NCBI GenBank assembly: GCA_033002965.1
Contig: JAURVB010012337.1
Span: forward strand, 18,678 to 82,677
Reading direction: 5' to 3'
Length of the DNA: 64,000 bases
Source: Piper betle
Lineage: Eukaryota > Streptophyta > Magnoliopsida > Piperales > Piperaceae
Shown here piece after piece: positions 31,972 to 42,806 of the stretch. The notes under the pieces are model-generated. The model saw nothing but the letters and a program-made list of their open reading frames with translations. It ran no database searches and was not told where the DNA came from. A program made the translations under genes and the position numbers. Numbering within the stretch: position 1 is the stretch's first letter; the number at the start of each line of letters is the position of its first letter.

Positions 31972-33815
31972 AAAGCTCTTATACTCTTAACTGATCTCGG
32001 CGTCGGCCAATTCACAATAGCCTCTATTTTTTCCTTGTCCACGCCAACACCTTCGGATGAAATAACATGTCCCAAATACTGAATTTGACGCAACCCAAAA
32101 GAGCATTTTTCCTTCTTAGCATACAACTCATGTCTAAGCAATTCAGCTAGCGTCAACTCAAGATGGTATAGATGTTCATCCCAACACTTGCTGTATATAA
32201 GAATATCATCAAAGAAAACTAATATAAATTTTCTGAGATATGGAGCAAATACCTCATTCATCAAAGCTTGGAAGGTGGAAGGAGCATTGGATAATCCAAA
32301 CGGCATAACCTTGAACTCATAATGCCCATGGTGTGTCCGGAAAGCTGTTTTGTGGACATCCTCTCCATGCATTCTTATTTGATGATAACCTGACCTCAAA
32401 TCCAGCTTAGAAAAATAGGTAGTACCATGTAATTCATCCAAGAGTTCATCAATGTTGGGAATGGGAAATTTATCCTTTATCGTTGCCTTGTTGAGAGCTC
32501 TATAATCAACACACATCCTCCAACTTCCATCTTTCTTCTTGACTAGCAACACCGGAGCTGAATAGGGACTTGATGTAGGCTGAATTACTCCATCCTCCAG
32601 TAATTGCTTCACTTGTCTCTCAATTTCATTTTTCTGGAAGTAAGGATACCGATACGGTCTCACGGCTACCGGCATCGTTCCCTCCTTGAGGTTCACATGG
32701 TGGTCATGAGGGCGTGTAGGTGGCAGCCCCTTGGGTACAGAAAACACTTTGTCAAACCTTAGCAACAGCTGATCCAATCCATCTTGTTGTTGAGCTGTTA
32801 AAGTGGTTTCCGGTAGACCCAAACCCCTGCTGTTCACCACTTGCAAATTCATCAATAACCCCTGTTTTCTTTGTTTGAAAGATTGTGAAATACGCTTCTT
32901 ATCACACAACTGATCCGGAGGAGTGATCTGCCCTCTTAACTCCACTGTTTTATCTTTATCTTTGAAGGACATCGTGAGGGATTCAAAGTCCCATAGGATT
33001 GGCCCCAACGTCTTCAACCATTGGATACCCAAAACGATGTCAATCTCTTCGAGCTGAAGTATGAAAAATTCCGAAGTTGTAGCATATCCTGGAAATTCAA
33101 TCTTGATAGCTGAACACCTTCCCCCACAACTCATTCGGTCGCCATTGGCAATCTGAACTTTGGGTCCATTGCTGGTTTCCTTTGGCAACTTCAATTTCTG
33201 AACCAGCCTTGCATTCACAAAATTGTGGGAGCTTCCCGAATCAATCAGAATTGTCACTTGGTGTCCACCCACTCTTCCGATAACCCTCATGGTGTTTGAG
33301 GTAATGATTCCCGTCAAAGCATTCAAGGAGATGGCTGGAGTAAGGGAGTCATCTTCCGGGTCACTCTCGTCATCCTCCGACATTTCCTCCTCCCTTTCCA
33401 CTTCAATGACGAATAACCTTTTACACTTGTGTCCGGGTACAAATTTCTCGTCACACCTGAAACACAATCCAGCCTCCTTTCTCTCTTGCAATTGTTTGAT
33501 GCTGAATTTCCGTCCATGAGGAATCTCCTTGAGTTGCTGCTGCTCTGCTGCTACCCCAACATCAGCCTTGCCCAACCCAAAACTTCCTCCCTTGTTAGAC
33601 GTTCCAGCTGCATATTGATATCCCCTGTTCATTGCTCTCCCAATTGTTGCTGATTTCAGATTCACATGGTTCTCCAAATGTCTAGCCAGCCCTTGAGCGT
33701 CCAATAAGGTGTCCGGTTTCCTAGCTTTCACCTCCATTCTCAATTGAGGCTTGAGACCACAAGTATAGCTGCTGATTCTCTGCTTTTCAGTCATGCTTCC
33801 AGCTCTAGTGGCCAA
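31920..33815 (-). pseudogene. gag C-terminus, protease and reverse transcriptase
   Basis: Open for 631 codons. The zinc knuckle is Cys118-Cys121-His129-Cys131. The protease Asp-Ser-Gly is at 192-194. RT runs from about residue 405, with Leu-Val-Lys-Lys-Lys-Asp-Gly-Ser-Trp-Arg at 424-433 and catalytic Phe-Phe-Asp-Asp-Ile-Leu-Ile-Tyr-Ser at 534-542. The frame is entered by a one-base insertion near 33831-33838 relative to copy 1. It is left by one missing base in the A run at 31970-31974 (+ strand). The apparent first codon is not a real start. Confidence 0.93.
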
Positions 33816-33819
33816 CCGG

Positions 33820-34875
33820 TTAAATTGAACGAGTGTACTCTTGAACTGATGTGTCCTGTTTTAACCGAGTAAGGTCGCCATAAAAATCCTCATACTCCGA
33901 GGGACCAAACTGAAGATTCATGGCTTCCTTCAATTCAGGCCAGCTTGGCGTCCCATGATGTTCTTGCAGCATATCAAACCAAATTTGTGCATCATCCTCC
34001 AAATGAAAACTTGCCAACTCAACTTGCAATCTCTCTTGGACGTGGTGCAGCTTGAAGAATTTTTCTGCCCTGCTGAACCATGAAATTGGGTCCTTGGTTC
34101 CATCAAATTTTGGGAAGCTAATCTTGGAGCCTTTCAAGAAATCTTCATTTGGGTCATCATAGGCATCAATATCCCTGCAATTTTGGGCAGCACCTTCCTG
34201 GAAATTTTGTCGAACAGGTGCTCTTCCTCTCCTGCCCATACCGAATTGCTTCCTTCCTCCTTGCAACAGTTCCTCTTCCAGCTGTTCTTGGTGGTTCAAA
34301 CCCTGTAATCCATCATCACCACGTCGCCTACCCTGCAACAATTCATCACAAGATCGCCTACCCTGCATTCCATCCTCATAAGGTCGCCTTCCAAGCAACC
34401 CATCTTCACAAGGACGCCCCATACCTGCTGAAATTGGATGATGATCAACCATACCCTGCAACAGCCCCTCATGGTGTTGCCTCCTCTCAGCTGATGTCAA
34501 CAACACCCCTTGGGGACGTCCAGCATGGGATTCCAGCACCTCTTGAGGGCGTCCAACATGGGATTCCAGCAATGGATCATCCCTCTCCATACCCATTGCA
34601 GGAACCCTCCCCTGAATTGTCCCAATCCCTTCTCTATTTCCCAAACCATCACTTCTTGATTGCAGTAATAAATCAAATTTTGATGACATATTGGTAATGG
34701 CAGCAATCAATTGATCTTGAACCTTCCTAATCTGGGATAATTCATCAATATGGGGTGAAGAAGACGTACCTCCCTCGACTTGCTCTGATACCAATCTGGT
34801 AGGAGCTTCTTCTCCAAGCTCCACAACCAATTCCTTGCCCTTGGAAGGCTTGGAACTCTGCTTTGCTGGTGCCAT
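33820..34875 (-). pseudogene. gag N-terminus, starting inside the 5' LTR
   Basis: 351 codons from the ATG at 34873-34875, which lies within the LTR, across the LTR end and the primer site, into the capsid region. Between about 34330 and 34450 there are short repeats rich in Gly-Arg-Arg and Leu-Gln-Gly. The last residues are out of register because of the insertion near 33831-33838. Copy 1 has the same start and the same frame through its primer site. Confidence 0.85.
34781..34793 (-). promoter_or_regulatory. Primer binding site of gypsy copy 2
   Basis: TGGTATCAGAGCA on the minus strand, three bases inside the 5' LTR end. Matches the initiator-Met tRNA primer type and lies inside the gag frame. 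Confidence 0.88.
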
Positions 34876-35175
34876 CTTGAGGGTGAACTTCCTGGAAGAG
34901 AGGGGATGAAGAACAACAGCAAGAGGGATGGAAGAAGGGCTGCAATTTCAGCAACCAAGGAAGAAGGAGAAGAAGAAGAAGGACGCCTTTGTCTTGGGCT
35001 CCAAGGAAGGGGAGAGGGATGGAGCAATCTGGATTTGATTTTCAAAATAAAAGTTGTTACACAGTTCTGTTACAGCCCCCTTTTGTAGGCATCTTCCCTA
35101 GTGAAATGACCCAAACGCCCCTACCCAATTACCCCTACTAACAACCCTACTCATCTACTAACAATATTCATAACA
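34797..35175 (-). repeat. 5' LTR of gypsy copy 2
   Basis: 379 bp. Holds the gag start codon. TATA-like CTACAAAAGG on the minus strand at about 35079-35088. Ends at the CTTCT duplication 35176-35180. Confidence 0.93.
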
Positions 35176-36001
35176 CTTCTCCACCTGCCCATGTGAACAA
35201 TACCCATGAATCACAGTGCTGAAGCTCACAAGCTCACAAGCTCACAACCGTCGGCCTAAAGCCCAAGTCTTTCATGTATATTAGGAAAGCTCTCGCCTTT
35301 TGAGCTCCCCTTCTTTGCACTACAGATTAACCAGGTTACGATGTTCGACGAGATCCTCAACCTAAACATTTCGACATAAACCACCCACGCAACATCGGTG
35401 TACCTCTTCCTCAATAGGATACCGAGCAAAACATTGCAAGTATCAATGGTGTGGAGAATGTGCGCACCTTTGAGGAAGTAGAAGGCCTTCACGGCCTGGT
35501 CATGGTCGCCGGCCTCGCACAGGGAGCGGATCCGCAGGTCGAAGGCGGGGGAGGAGGGCTCTGGCGTGCCGAGCCAGCGGAGGGACTCGCGGAGCGAGTT
35601 GAACACCGCCGCCGCCGGCGCGTCGGAGCGAGTTGAACACCGCCGCCACACGCGCGTCGCCGGTGGCGGCGATGCAGCGGTGGAGGATGCTGAGGGCCGG
35701 GTGCGGGGAGGGGAGGGCGGCGGCGACGGCGGCCGCGAGGGAGAGGGAGCGGAGGTCGAGGGCGGCGGGATCTGCCGCGGCGATGAGGTCGGCGGCCCGG
35801 TCCGGGGAGCCGTGGAGGGCGTAGATGGCGTCCAAGAGGTTCTCCGGCCAGCCGGAAGAGAGCTCCGGCGAGGGGTCCGCGAGGGGAGAGAGGAGAAGGA
35901 TGTGACAGCCGGGAACTGGTGGGGGCGAGATTCTCCGGCGGGGGCCGGTGGGGGCCGGCGGCGGCTCTCGCCGCTATCGGCTGGAGCGGCGGGCGGAGCA
36001 T
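35176..36001 (-). pseudogene. PPR protein gene, 5' part
   Basis: This is the GC-rich N-terminal half of the same PPR gene (Ala-Ile-Tyr-Ala-Leu-His-Gly then Pro-Asp-Arg-Ala-Ala-Asp-Leu). Repeats follow near 35390-35520 and a final one reads Phe-Leu-Ile-Tyr-Met-Lys-Asp-Leu-Gly-Phe. ATG 36001 is a plausible start, but the frame must shift several times. Lesions: a 34-bp tandem duplication (35592-35659), frame changes near 35335 and upstream of 35835, and an 8-bp unit AAGCTCAC present three times at about 35222-35247. The phrase His-Gly-Tyr-Cys-Ser-His-Gly-Gln-Val-Glu runs directly into the 3' part across the gypsy insertion, which proves the two halves were one gene. Confidence 0.85.
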
Positions 36002-38248
36002 GGAGGGGTAAAAGGGTCAAAATGGATAACCGACTTGTCGGGTCAACCCGGGTTTTATTTTACTATAAATTGTCCACTAGTATATAAAGGTTCGCTCCGG
36101 ATTTACAAAGTAGTATTAGAAAGGTCCCAAAAATAAAATGAATTTTAAAATAACTTATAAATTTAAGGTAATTACAAATTGGAGTCTTAATTAAATTACT
36201 ACACTGACATCTCGATCATAATTAATACTTATTTTTATTTTATGACATAGTCGGGAGGACGTGATGAACGCTTTTGGAGCATAATTTAATTTTTGATTAA
36301 AATTTTAGCTAAAAAAGTGATGGGTTGGTTAAAGTAAGATTTTTTATCGAGTTAAGCATATAATGCATGTATGTGCTAATTTTTTAGTTTGACTTGAGTC
36401 CTTAAGCTTAAAAAACAACGTTAAGTTTGTAGGGATTTGATTTTTATTTAAGCTGACATTTTTAAGAACTAAAATATCACATTTTTTTGTGGATATTATT
36501 TATCAAGTAGAATAATTATGCATTTACACTTTTTATTCATAGTGAAAGGGTTATTACCAAATTATGCTTTAGTACTTCGCAAACTATATGTTTACGAAAG
36601 AAATAAATATAAACGTCTAAAATATAGTTAATTACTTAATAATAATATTAATCATTTTATAGTGCTGATTGTAATTTTTTTGTAAAAATGTAGTTTGAGA
36701 AATAAAAACCTTCTTTATACAAAATTAAAGCTATTTCTGTCAGAATTCAACAAAGGAGGATGCGGAAACTTTTATCCAACAATTATTGATTAAAGCTTAG
36801 AAAAACAACTATAGATTAAAGAAACAAAAAATTGTATTTATTTATCAATGTTTTATATTACTCCTCATTGAATAACTTCGGTAATACTTGTGCATTATTC
36901 ATTATTTATTACTTTTAAGTTTGATTAAAGAAGACTGAAATCAATTTTAGACCATTAAAAATTTAACATTTGTAATCACATAAATCTTAATTTATAATAT
37001 ATTATTCCTAACACCTTTTTTCATATCATGGCAGGAAGATTAAAAGGTATTATTCATTCACTAATGCAATATATATGGCTGCCCATTAATTAGATGTTGT
37101 CTTTTATGATTACTAGAATATTTTTGCCACACACTTAATTTGCGGTAACATCTTACAATATTTTATTTTTCAAGTGAAATATATGCTTTTAAAAAATATC
37201 TTTAATTCAGCAGAAAAAATGTGTTGATAATATGAAAATTTTATTTTTTGTGGTGATCAGTTACTTGTGATGATTTTTAAAACTTTAGTGACAAATTTGT
37301 TAGGCACTATGTATCTTTGTCATAGTTTTAAAACTTATGTTTGACTCTAAAAAATCCTTTCACCGATAATTTCATACTCACTAATTTTATGATTAACTCC
37401 CCAATCCAAAATATTAATTCTTTTTAGATTAGCTAAATCAACAATTTAAAGGAATGTAATCACATATTTATCAATTTCAGGGGTTAAAAGAGTAATATAT
37501 ACTAATGTTATTAATTTTTTATTTATATAATTAAAATTTTAATATAAATGACTTCGACTTGACTTAGAATCGACTCCAAGTCAATTTCACTCCATGATAT
37601 GTGGAGTCGTGTCTCAATTTTGAGTTTTTAAATTATAATTTTTGCATGCAGTTAATTATATAGACAATTCGATTCTATATCCATTGAATTGTCGCTATTA
37701 CTATAAATGCCAAATACCATATTGTATAGTTTATGTCCATTATTAGTGTATAAACATTAAACATTAATGTTATATGCTTTGTCTCTTTTGTGAAGTGGAA
37801 AGAAAGAATTCTCCTGCACGTACGCGATTAATGTCAATGATATATAACTTCTATTACTCGTCTGCATTCTCATAAAATAGTATATTTACCGGTGTTGGAA
37901 AAAAATAAGTTATATCAATTTTAGTTACAAAATAATACATATAAATTAGTGGGTCACTAAATCTTAAAAAAAATAAAATGATTAATTGTGAGCTTAATTC
38001 AACTAATAGACAAGCGTAATTCAATTGAGCGAAGAGATTCATGAGAACTAATAATAATTTTTAACCAAAAGAAATTACCAATTATCATGTTAATTAAAAA
38101 ATAAACAAGTTATTAATATTAAGACTTGGCCTTATCAAAATGACTAGCTAGTCACTTATAAAGCTCAACTCTTAGCATTTACTAATTTACCAACTCATTT
38201 ACATTTGGGATGCGAGACTATTCTCAACAATTATATATATATATATAT
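36002..38248. other. AT-rich intergenic region
   Basis: 2.2 kb upstream of the PPR start. No frame above background, no repeat partner in the window and no clear promoter beyond general AT richness. Confidence 0.45.
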
Positions 38249-39379
38249 ATGAGAATGGTTTTTCTGCAATATAGTATAGAAACGGAGTCTACACCCAATT
38301 TAATCTCAGCCGTCTATTTTACATTAACGGCCCAGATCAAATCCCAAAAAAAATACCTAAACTTCCTTCCTGCCGCTCCCTCCCTGCCCTCCCCCTCCCA
38401 CCCCGTTGCCACCTCCCCCTCCCACTCCCTCCCACCCCCGTCGCTGCCCCCTCCCTGCCGCTCCTTCCCACTGCCTTCGGTTCGTCCCACTACTTTGAGA
38501 AGAGAACAGGAGCCCTGTCAAGGCCCACCTTGCTGCTGTCTCCTTGCTGCTGAAGCATCACCGGGAAGCTTGAGGAGAATCGCTACCTTGCTGTCACGAA
38601 CGACCATATGACCACCATTGCTGCTGCATGCCGGAGGATTGCGGACTTGGAGTCATCACTGCCCATTGCTGCTTTGCTCGTCGCCAATCCCTTGGAGTGT
38701 CGTTGCTGCTTGCTGCCAACACCTTGCCTCCTTGGAGTGTCGCTGCTGTTGCTGCTAGAGTGGCCTCACCAAGTTGTCCAATCGAAAAGGAGGAAGTCCA
38801 GCCGGAGCCTTGCTGACCGCTGCCTTGGCTTGTCGTTGCAGCCGCCAAGGGGTACCTGTTTGTCCTTGCCCAATAACTGGAGTGCCTCAATCCAATTTGC
38901 TGCTACTTTGCTGCCCTTGCTGGTCTCTAGCCAAAGCCGGAGTACCACTACTAGTGCCCTACTTCCTTGCCATTTTCATGCACCGTCCACGACCAAGCTC
39001 TTGTCCAGGTGCTGCCTCGTCTGGCCCATCCACTATGGAAACCATTTCACCAACTCTTGGAGCCAAGCTGTGAGATCCTTCGGAGCTTTGCCTAGCCTTG
39101 CCTTGGAGGGGAGTTGCTGCCTTGTTGTGCTCTTACCACCGGAGCTTCATCAATGTGATATTTCAAGTTTCATCAATGTGTCATTCCAATTTGTTGTTTG
39201 CTGTTTTGCATTTCCCCATACCAATTTTGGGTATTAACTTCTTTGTAGTTGCATTTCCCCGTGCCGGAGGGATGTGATTTAGATATTATTTTTAGGATTT
39301 GATCTGGGTCGTTCATTTAAAATGGACGGCTCAGATGTAGACTCCCTTTCTGCCTCATGTTGTAGAAAAACTATTCTCA

Positions 39380-39380
<1 letters not shown>
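38249..39380 (+). mobile_element. Long-TIR MULE-like element with GC-rich interior
   Basis: A 1132-bp element has inverted ends about 90 bp long: ATGAGAATGGTTTTTCTGCA on the left and ATGAGAATAGTTTTTCTACA reversed on the right. Both ends continue to an AACGGCCCAGATCAAATCC-like run. Flanking TATATATAT/TCATATATA could be a 9-bp target duplication, hard to judge inside TA repeats. The interior (38360-39240) is GC-rich with a 209-codon Cys/Leu-rich frame at 38608-39237 that I do not recognise. Long TIRs with captured GC-rich DNA resemble Pack-MULEs. No transposase. Confidence 0.7.
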
Positions 39381-39417
<37 letters not shown>

Positions 39418-39424
39418 ACAATCA

Positions 39425-40000
39425 CTGTTCACAATTGGGGCCAACAAATGGCTGGTGTAGAGAAAAAATAAAAAATAAGCCTGTTTGAAGAAACAGAAAG
39501 AAAAAACAAAGCTGTGCAATGACAAGACTTCAAGCCCTTAAACTTGCATGTCCACCAGTTCTTCATGCCACCAAATAACAGACAACCTTCTTCCTCTTTA
39601 ACCACACCAAAATCTCTGGTTCATTCATCCATGCGCTTCAAACTGGAAGCAATTAATTTTATGTTTTGTAATTTTATAACTTATACACATTATACCAGAT
39701 TATATATATATCATAACTTATACATATTATACCAGATTATATATATATAGCTAATTAAACAATATGGCTCAATATGCATCTACATGTCATAAAATGACAA
39801 AACATAAAATTAATTGATTAATGGTTGTCAATTAAATCCAATCATTTAAAATAAATAATTTAATTGCTCCCAGTTTGAAGTGCCATGAATAAATGAAACG
39901 CAGATTTTGGTAGAGAAGAAGAAGGTTGTCTGTTATTTGGTACATGAAGAACAGGTGGAAATGGAAGTTTAAGCCATTTGTCTCTATACACACGCACGCA
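39425..40000. repeat. Foldback element 1
   Basis: 39435-39660 is matched in reverse by 39855-39980. Key runs are ACAAATGGCTGGTGT at the edge and GAAGAAGGTTGTCTGTTATT/AATAACAGACAACCTTCTTC inside. No coding. Confidence 0.65.
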
Positions 40001-40129
40001 CACAAAGATTTATAAACACTCTTTCACTTGTGTTTCTATAGATATATGTATGTTTCTTGTACATACATGTGTGTGTTAAGATGACATTATACCCTATATA
40101 TTTATATATATTATTATATATAATAAAGA

Positions 40130-40803
40130 CAATCCCTATTCACAATTGGTGCAGACAAATGGCTGGTGTTCAGAAAAATAAAAAAATACGCCTGTTTGAA
40201 GAAACAGAAAGAAAAAAACAATGGCGTGCAATGACAAGACTTCAAGCTCTTAAACTTCATGTCCACCTGTTTTTCATGCCTCAAAATAACAGACAACCTT
40301 CTTCCTCTCTAACCACGCCAAAATATGTGGTTCATTCATCCATTCACTTCAAACCAGAAGCAATCAAGTTAATGATTTTAATTGATTGGATTTAATAGAC
40401 AACCATTAATCAATTAATTTTATGTGTTATCATTTTATAACTTATACATATTATACCAGGTTATATATATCTTAACTTATACATATGAATCCAGATTATA
40501 TATATATATATAGCTAATTAAACATTATGGCTCAATATGCATGTACATAAAATTAATTGATTAATGGTCGTCTATTAAATCCAATCAACTAAAATTATTA
40601 ATTTAATTGCTACCGGTTTGAAGTGCATGAATAAATGAAACGCTGATTTTCGTAGAGAGGAAGAAGGTTGTCTGTTATTTGGTACCTGAAAAACAGGTGG
40701 ACATGAATGATTAAGGGCTTGAAGTCTTGTCATTGTACTGCTTTATTTTTTGCTTTATGTTTCTTCAATGAGGCTTATTTTTTATTTTTTTGTACACCAG
40801 CCA

Positions 40804-40810
<7 letters not shown>
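40130..40810. repeat. Foldback element 2
   Basis: A second, slightly longer copy of the same foldback lies in direct orientation to the first. Arms are about 40140-40400 and 40560-40805. It ends at a (CT)n(AT)n run. Confidence 0.65.

Positions 40811-40880
<70 letters not shown>
40806..40880. repeat. (CT)n-(AT)n compound microsatellite
   Basis: About 20 CT units followed directly by about 17 AT units, at the edge of foldback element 2. Confidence 0.92.
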
Positions 40881-40883
<3 letters not shown>

Positions 40884-40968
40884 CACTCTTTTACATGTGT
40901 TTCTATAAATATATGTATGTTTCTTATACATACATGGGTATCTATAGAAACACATGTAAAAGTGTGTT
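40881..40968. repeat. Short palindrome
   Basis: TTTACATGTGTTTCTATA is matched by TATAGAAACACATGTAAA around a 30-base loop. A related half is at about 40015-40065. Confidence 0.75.
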
Positions 40969-41084
40969 TAGCCGTACTTACAAGGCACAATATTGGGAAT
41001 AACAAAGTTGCCCCGTTCATACACCAAATTTTTAATTGACATTTATGAATTAATATTATTTGCACCTTTTGAATCTTTTGAGTT

Positions 41085-41160
41085 AATTTTGTAATTAGTT
41101 TCGGTTATGTATTAACTCCATCATTTTGGCTGTATTATAGGTTTACAATATCTGACGGCT
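41085..41160 (-). pseudogene. Remnant of CNGC sequence next to WRC copy 2
   Basis: Matches 15280-15355, the sequence between the CNGC exon and the WRC start in copy 1, but the exon itself is gone. It shows that the CNGC-WRC head-to-head arrangement predates copy 2. Confidence 0.55.
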
Positions 41161-41163
41161 AAG

Positions 41164-42300
41164 ATGGCCTCCTTCTCTTGTTTACCGGAGGCTATTTCTT
41201 GGAACCATGGTTACTACTGTGTGGAGTGCACCACCTGTATCATAGCGAGGGATTGGAAGGGTAAGTGTATTGCTTTTGATCACTATTTAAGAACTGGTCA
41301 AGAGCTAGTGTCATGCTTAACTTTTTTCTGTTTTTTCATTATTTGTTTTTTTCTCTTCGTCTTGGTCTCCATACTATGGCTAAGATAGATGTAGTCAAGG
41401 AAGATTATGGTGTTGGATCGTGTGAATCCATGGATGATAGATCGGAGTTGCACCAGTATTATGATGGTATTGGTTTTGCCGAGCCGCAGCTTTTGGCTCT
41501 GAAAATAATCTGTGAAGCAGCCGTCAAGCTAAGTAATGAAAAGGTGAGATACAAGATGAAGTTGGTCTTCTTGTTTTGGCATGGTTTTTTTTGTTTTATC
41601 TGTTGCGGTCCATCAATATGCATGCATAAGATCACTCAGTTCACATGCAAGTGTTTGAGTGCTTTTGGTTCTTTCAACAGGAAAATTCAGACAATATGGA
41701 AGAGAAGGGATCAGGAGAACATATTACTCCTACTAATGTAATGTTGAGGTAAATAGATAAAATAAATTATTACTTCAACCCAGGCATTGGTATTACTTGT
41801 AAATGATAATTATATTGCCATTTTTTTTCAATTTTTTCTATAGAGATCTGAAGGAATCTGCTACTCCTCAAGGTATATTCATATTATGTACAAGATTTAA
41901 ACTCTTCATTTATCATGATTTTCTCTATTTGAGTTCTCGTTATTGTATGGATTTATTCTTTTGGATTTTAGGACACTAAAAAATATTGATCGCAATGGAG
42001 CAATCTGAGAAAGATCATACTGATGTCCTCCTATGATGAAGAGCAAGACCAATCTCATGATGGAGGAAATGATCAACAAGCCATGATCAGTTCAGACTTT
42101 GAGCCTTCCCCAACTCCTGCTCAGACAGTTCGCCGGTGAGGACGGAGGAGCGCTGTCAGTGTCCCCATGCAGGCTCCGTCTAGGTGCAGCCGGTACAATG
42201 GTAGAGGGCGGAGGTGCTCACGTTTGACAACTAGGGGGCATGCTCTTTGTGAATATCATCTTGAGAAAGCGAGGATTAGGAGCAACGCCAACTGTGTTAA
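41164..42300 (+). pseudogene. WRC-domain protein gene, copy 2
   Basis: The exon pattern is clearer than in copy 1. ATG 41164 opens a Cys-containing first exon (Gly-Tyr-Tyr-Cys-Val-Glu-Cys-Thr-Thr-Cys) with a GTAAGT donor at about 41261. A second exon at about 41376-41543 (Met-Ala-Lys-Ile-Asp) has a GTGAGA donor. The third is 41681-41748, the fourth 41844-41872, and a last exon starts at about 41972. The last exon is broken: about 20 bases are missing relative to copy 1, giving stops soon after Met-Glu-Gln-Ser. A further TGA replaces a codon in the Arg-rich run near 42136. The WRC cysteines are still readable out of frame at about 42180-42275. This copy therefore has a good 5' half and a dead 3' half, the reverse of copy 1. 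Confidence 0.75.
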
Positions 42301-42466
42301 TTAATGGCCGTGGATTGGGAAACAAAAGAAAGAAGAATTCTCTTGATGTCTATAAACCAAATTCCTCCAATATGGTCATTGTTAATTCCCCTACTCTCCG
42401 TCAAAATTTGTCCCAAAAGACATATATATGTGTGTATGTGTGTATGTGTTATTGATACGATGCTAT

Positions 42467-42602
42467 AAGTGTATTTTGTTGGATGGAATCTGTTCTATGA
42501 ACGCATTATTACAAGTGTATTTTGTTGGATGGAACCTGTTCTATGAACGCATTATTACAAGTGTATTTTGTTGGATGGAGTATGTTCTATGAATGCATTA
42601 GT
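42467..42602 (+). repeat. 46-bp tandem repeat, three units
   Basis: Units start AAGTGTATTTTGTTGGATGG and end in GAACGCATTATTAC. Copy 1 of the WRC locus has one unit (about 16498-16543). Confidence 0.85.
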
Positions 42603-42680
42603 TTGAAGTTTTTATGTAAAATTCATGAGTATTTGTGTTTTGCAAAAGTGTGACAAAACTAATATAAAATTTTCATTTGA

Positions 42681-42806
42681 GTTCATGTTATTAATTTTTG
42701 TTGGATTTATGGAAATGGGTAATTCTAATACAAATAGATGGAAAAATTTTCATAATTGAAGGCTTATAAATTATTATGATACTAATATATAACGCCAATA
42801 TTATAG
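42681..42806 (+). repeat. 125-bp conserved module downstream of WRC, copy 2
   Basis: Near-identical to 16617-16742. Homology between the two WRC loci ends at its right edge. Confidence 0.75.

Larger units (their letters stand above)
29652..35175 (-). mobile_element. Nearly complete Ty3/gypsy retrotransposon, copy 2
   Basis: A 5524-bp element is flanked by CTTCT at 29647-29651 and 35176-35180. Its LTRs are 379 and 384 bp and differ by only a handful of substitutions and small indels, so insertion is fairly recent. In order on the minus strand: LTR, initiator-Met primer site (34781-34793), gag, protease, reverse transcriptase, RNase H, integrase, polypurine tract (30036-30046), LTR. The order RT-RH-IN makes it Ty3/gypsy. 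The RT box Phe-Phe-Asp-Asp-Ile-Leu-Ile-Tyr-Ser resembles Reina-type chromoviruses, but I see no chromodomain after integrase. Two single-base frameshifts break the polyprotein. It sits inside a PPR gene. Confidence 0.95.

Noticed and set aside
35500..36087. Plus-strand frames opposite the PPR 5' half
   Set aside because: They are antisense shadows of a GC-rich PPR coding region.
38608..39237. 209-codon frame as a real protein gene
   Set aside because: Lies wholly inside a MULE-like element, no recognisable domain, three competing frames; kept only as an observation.
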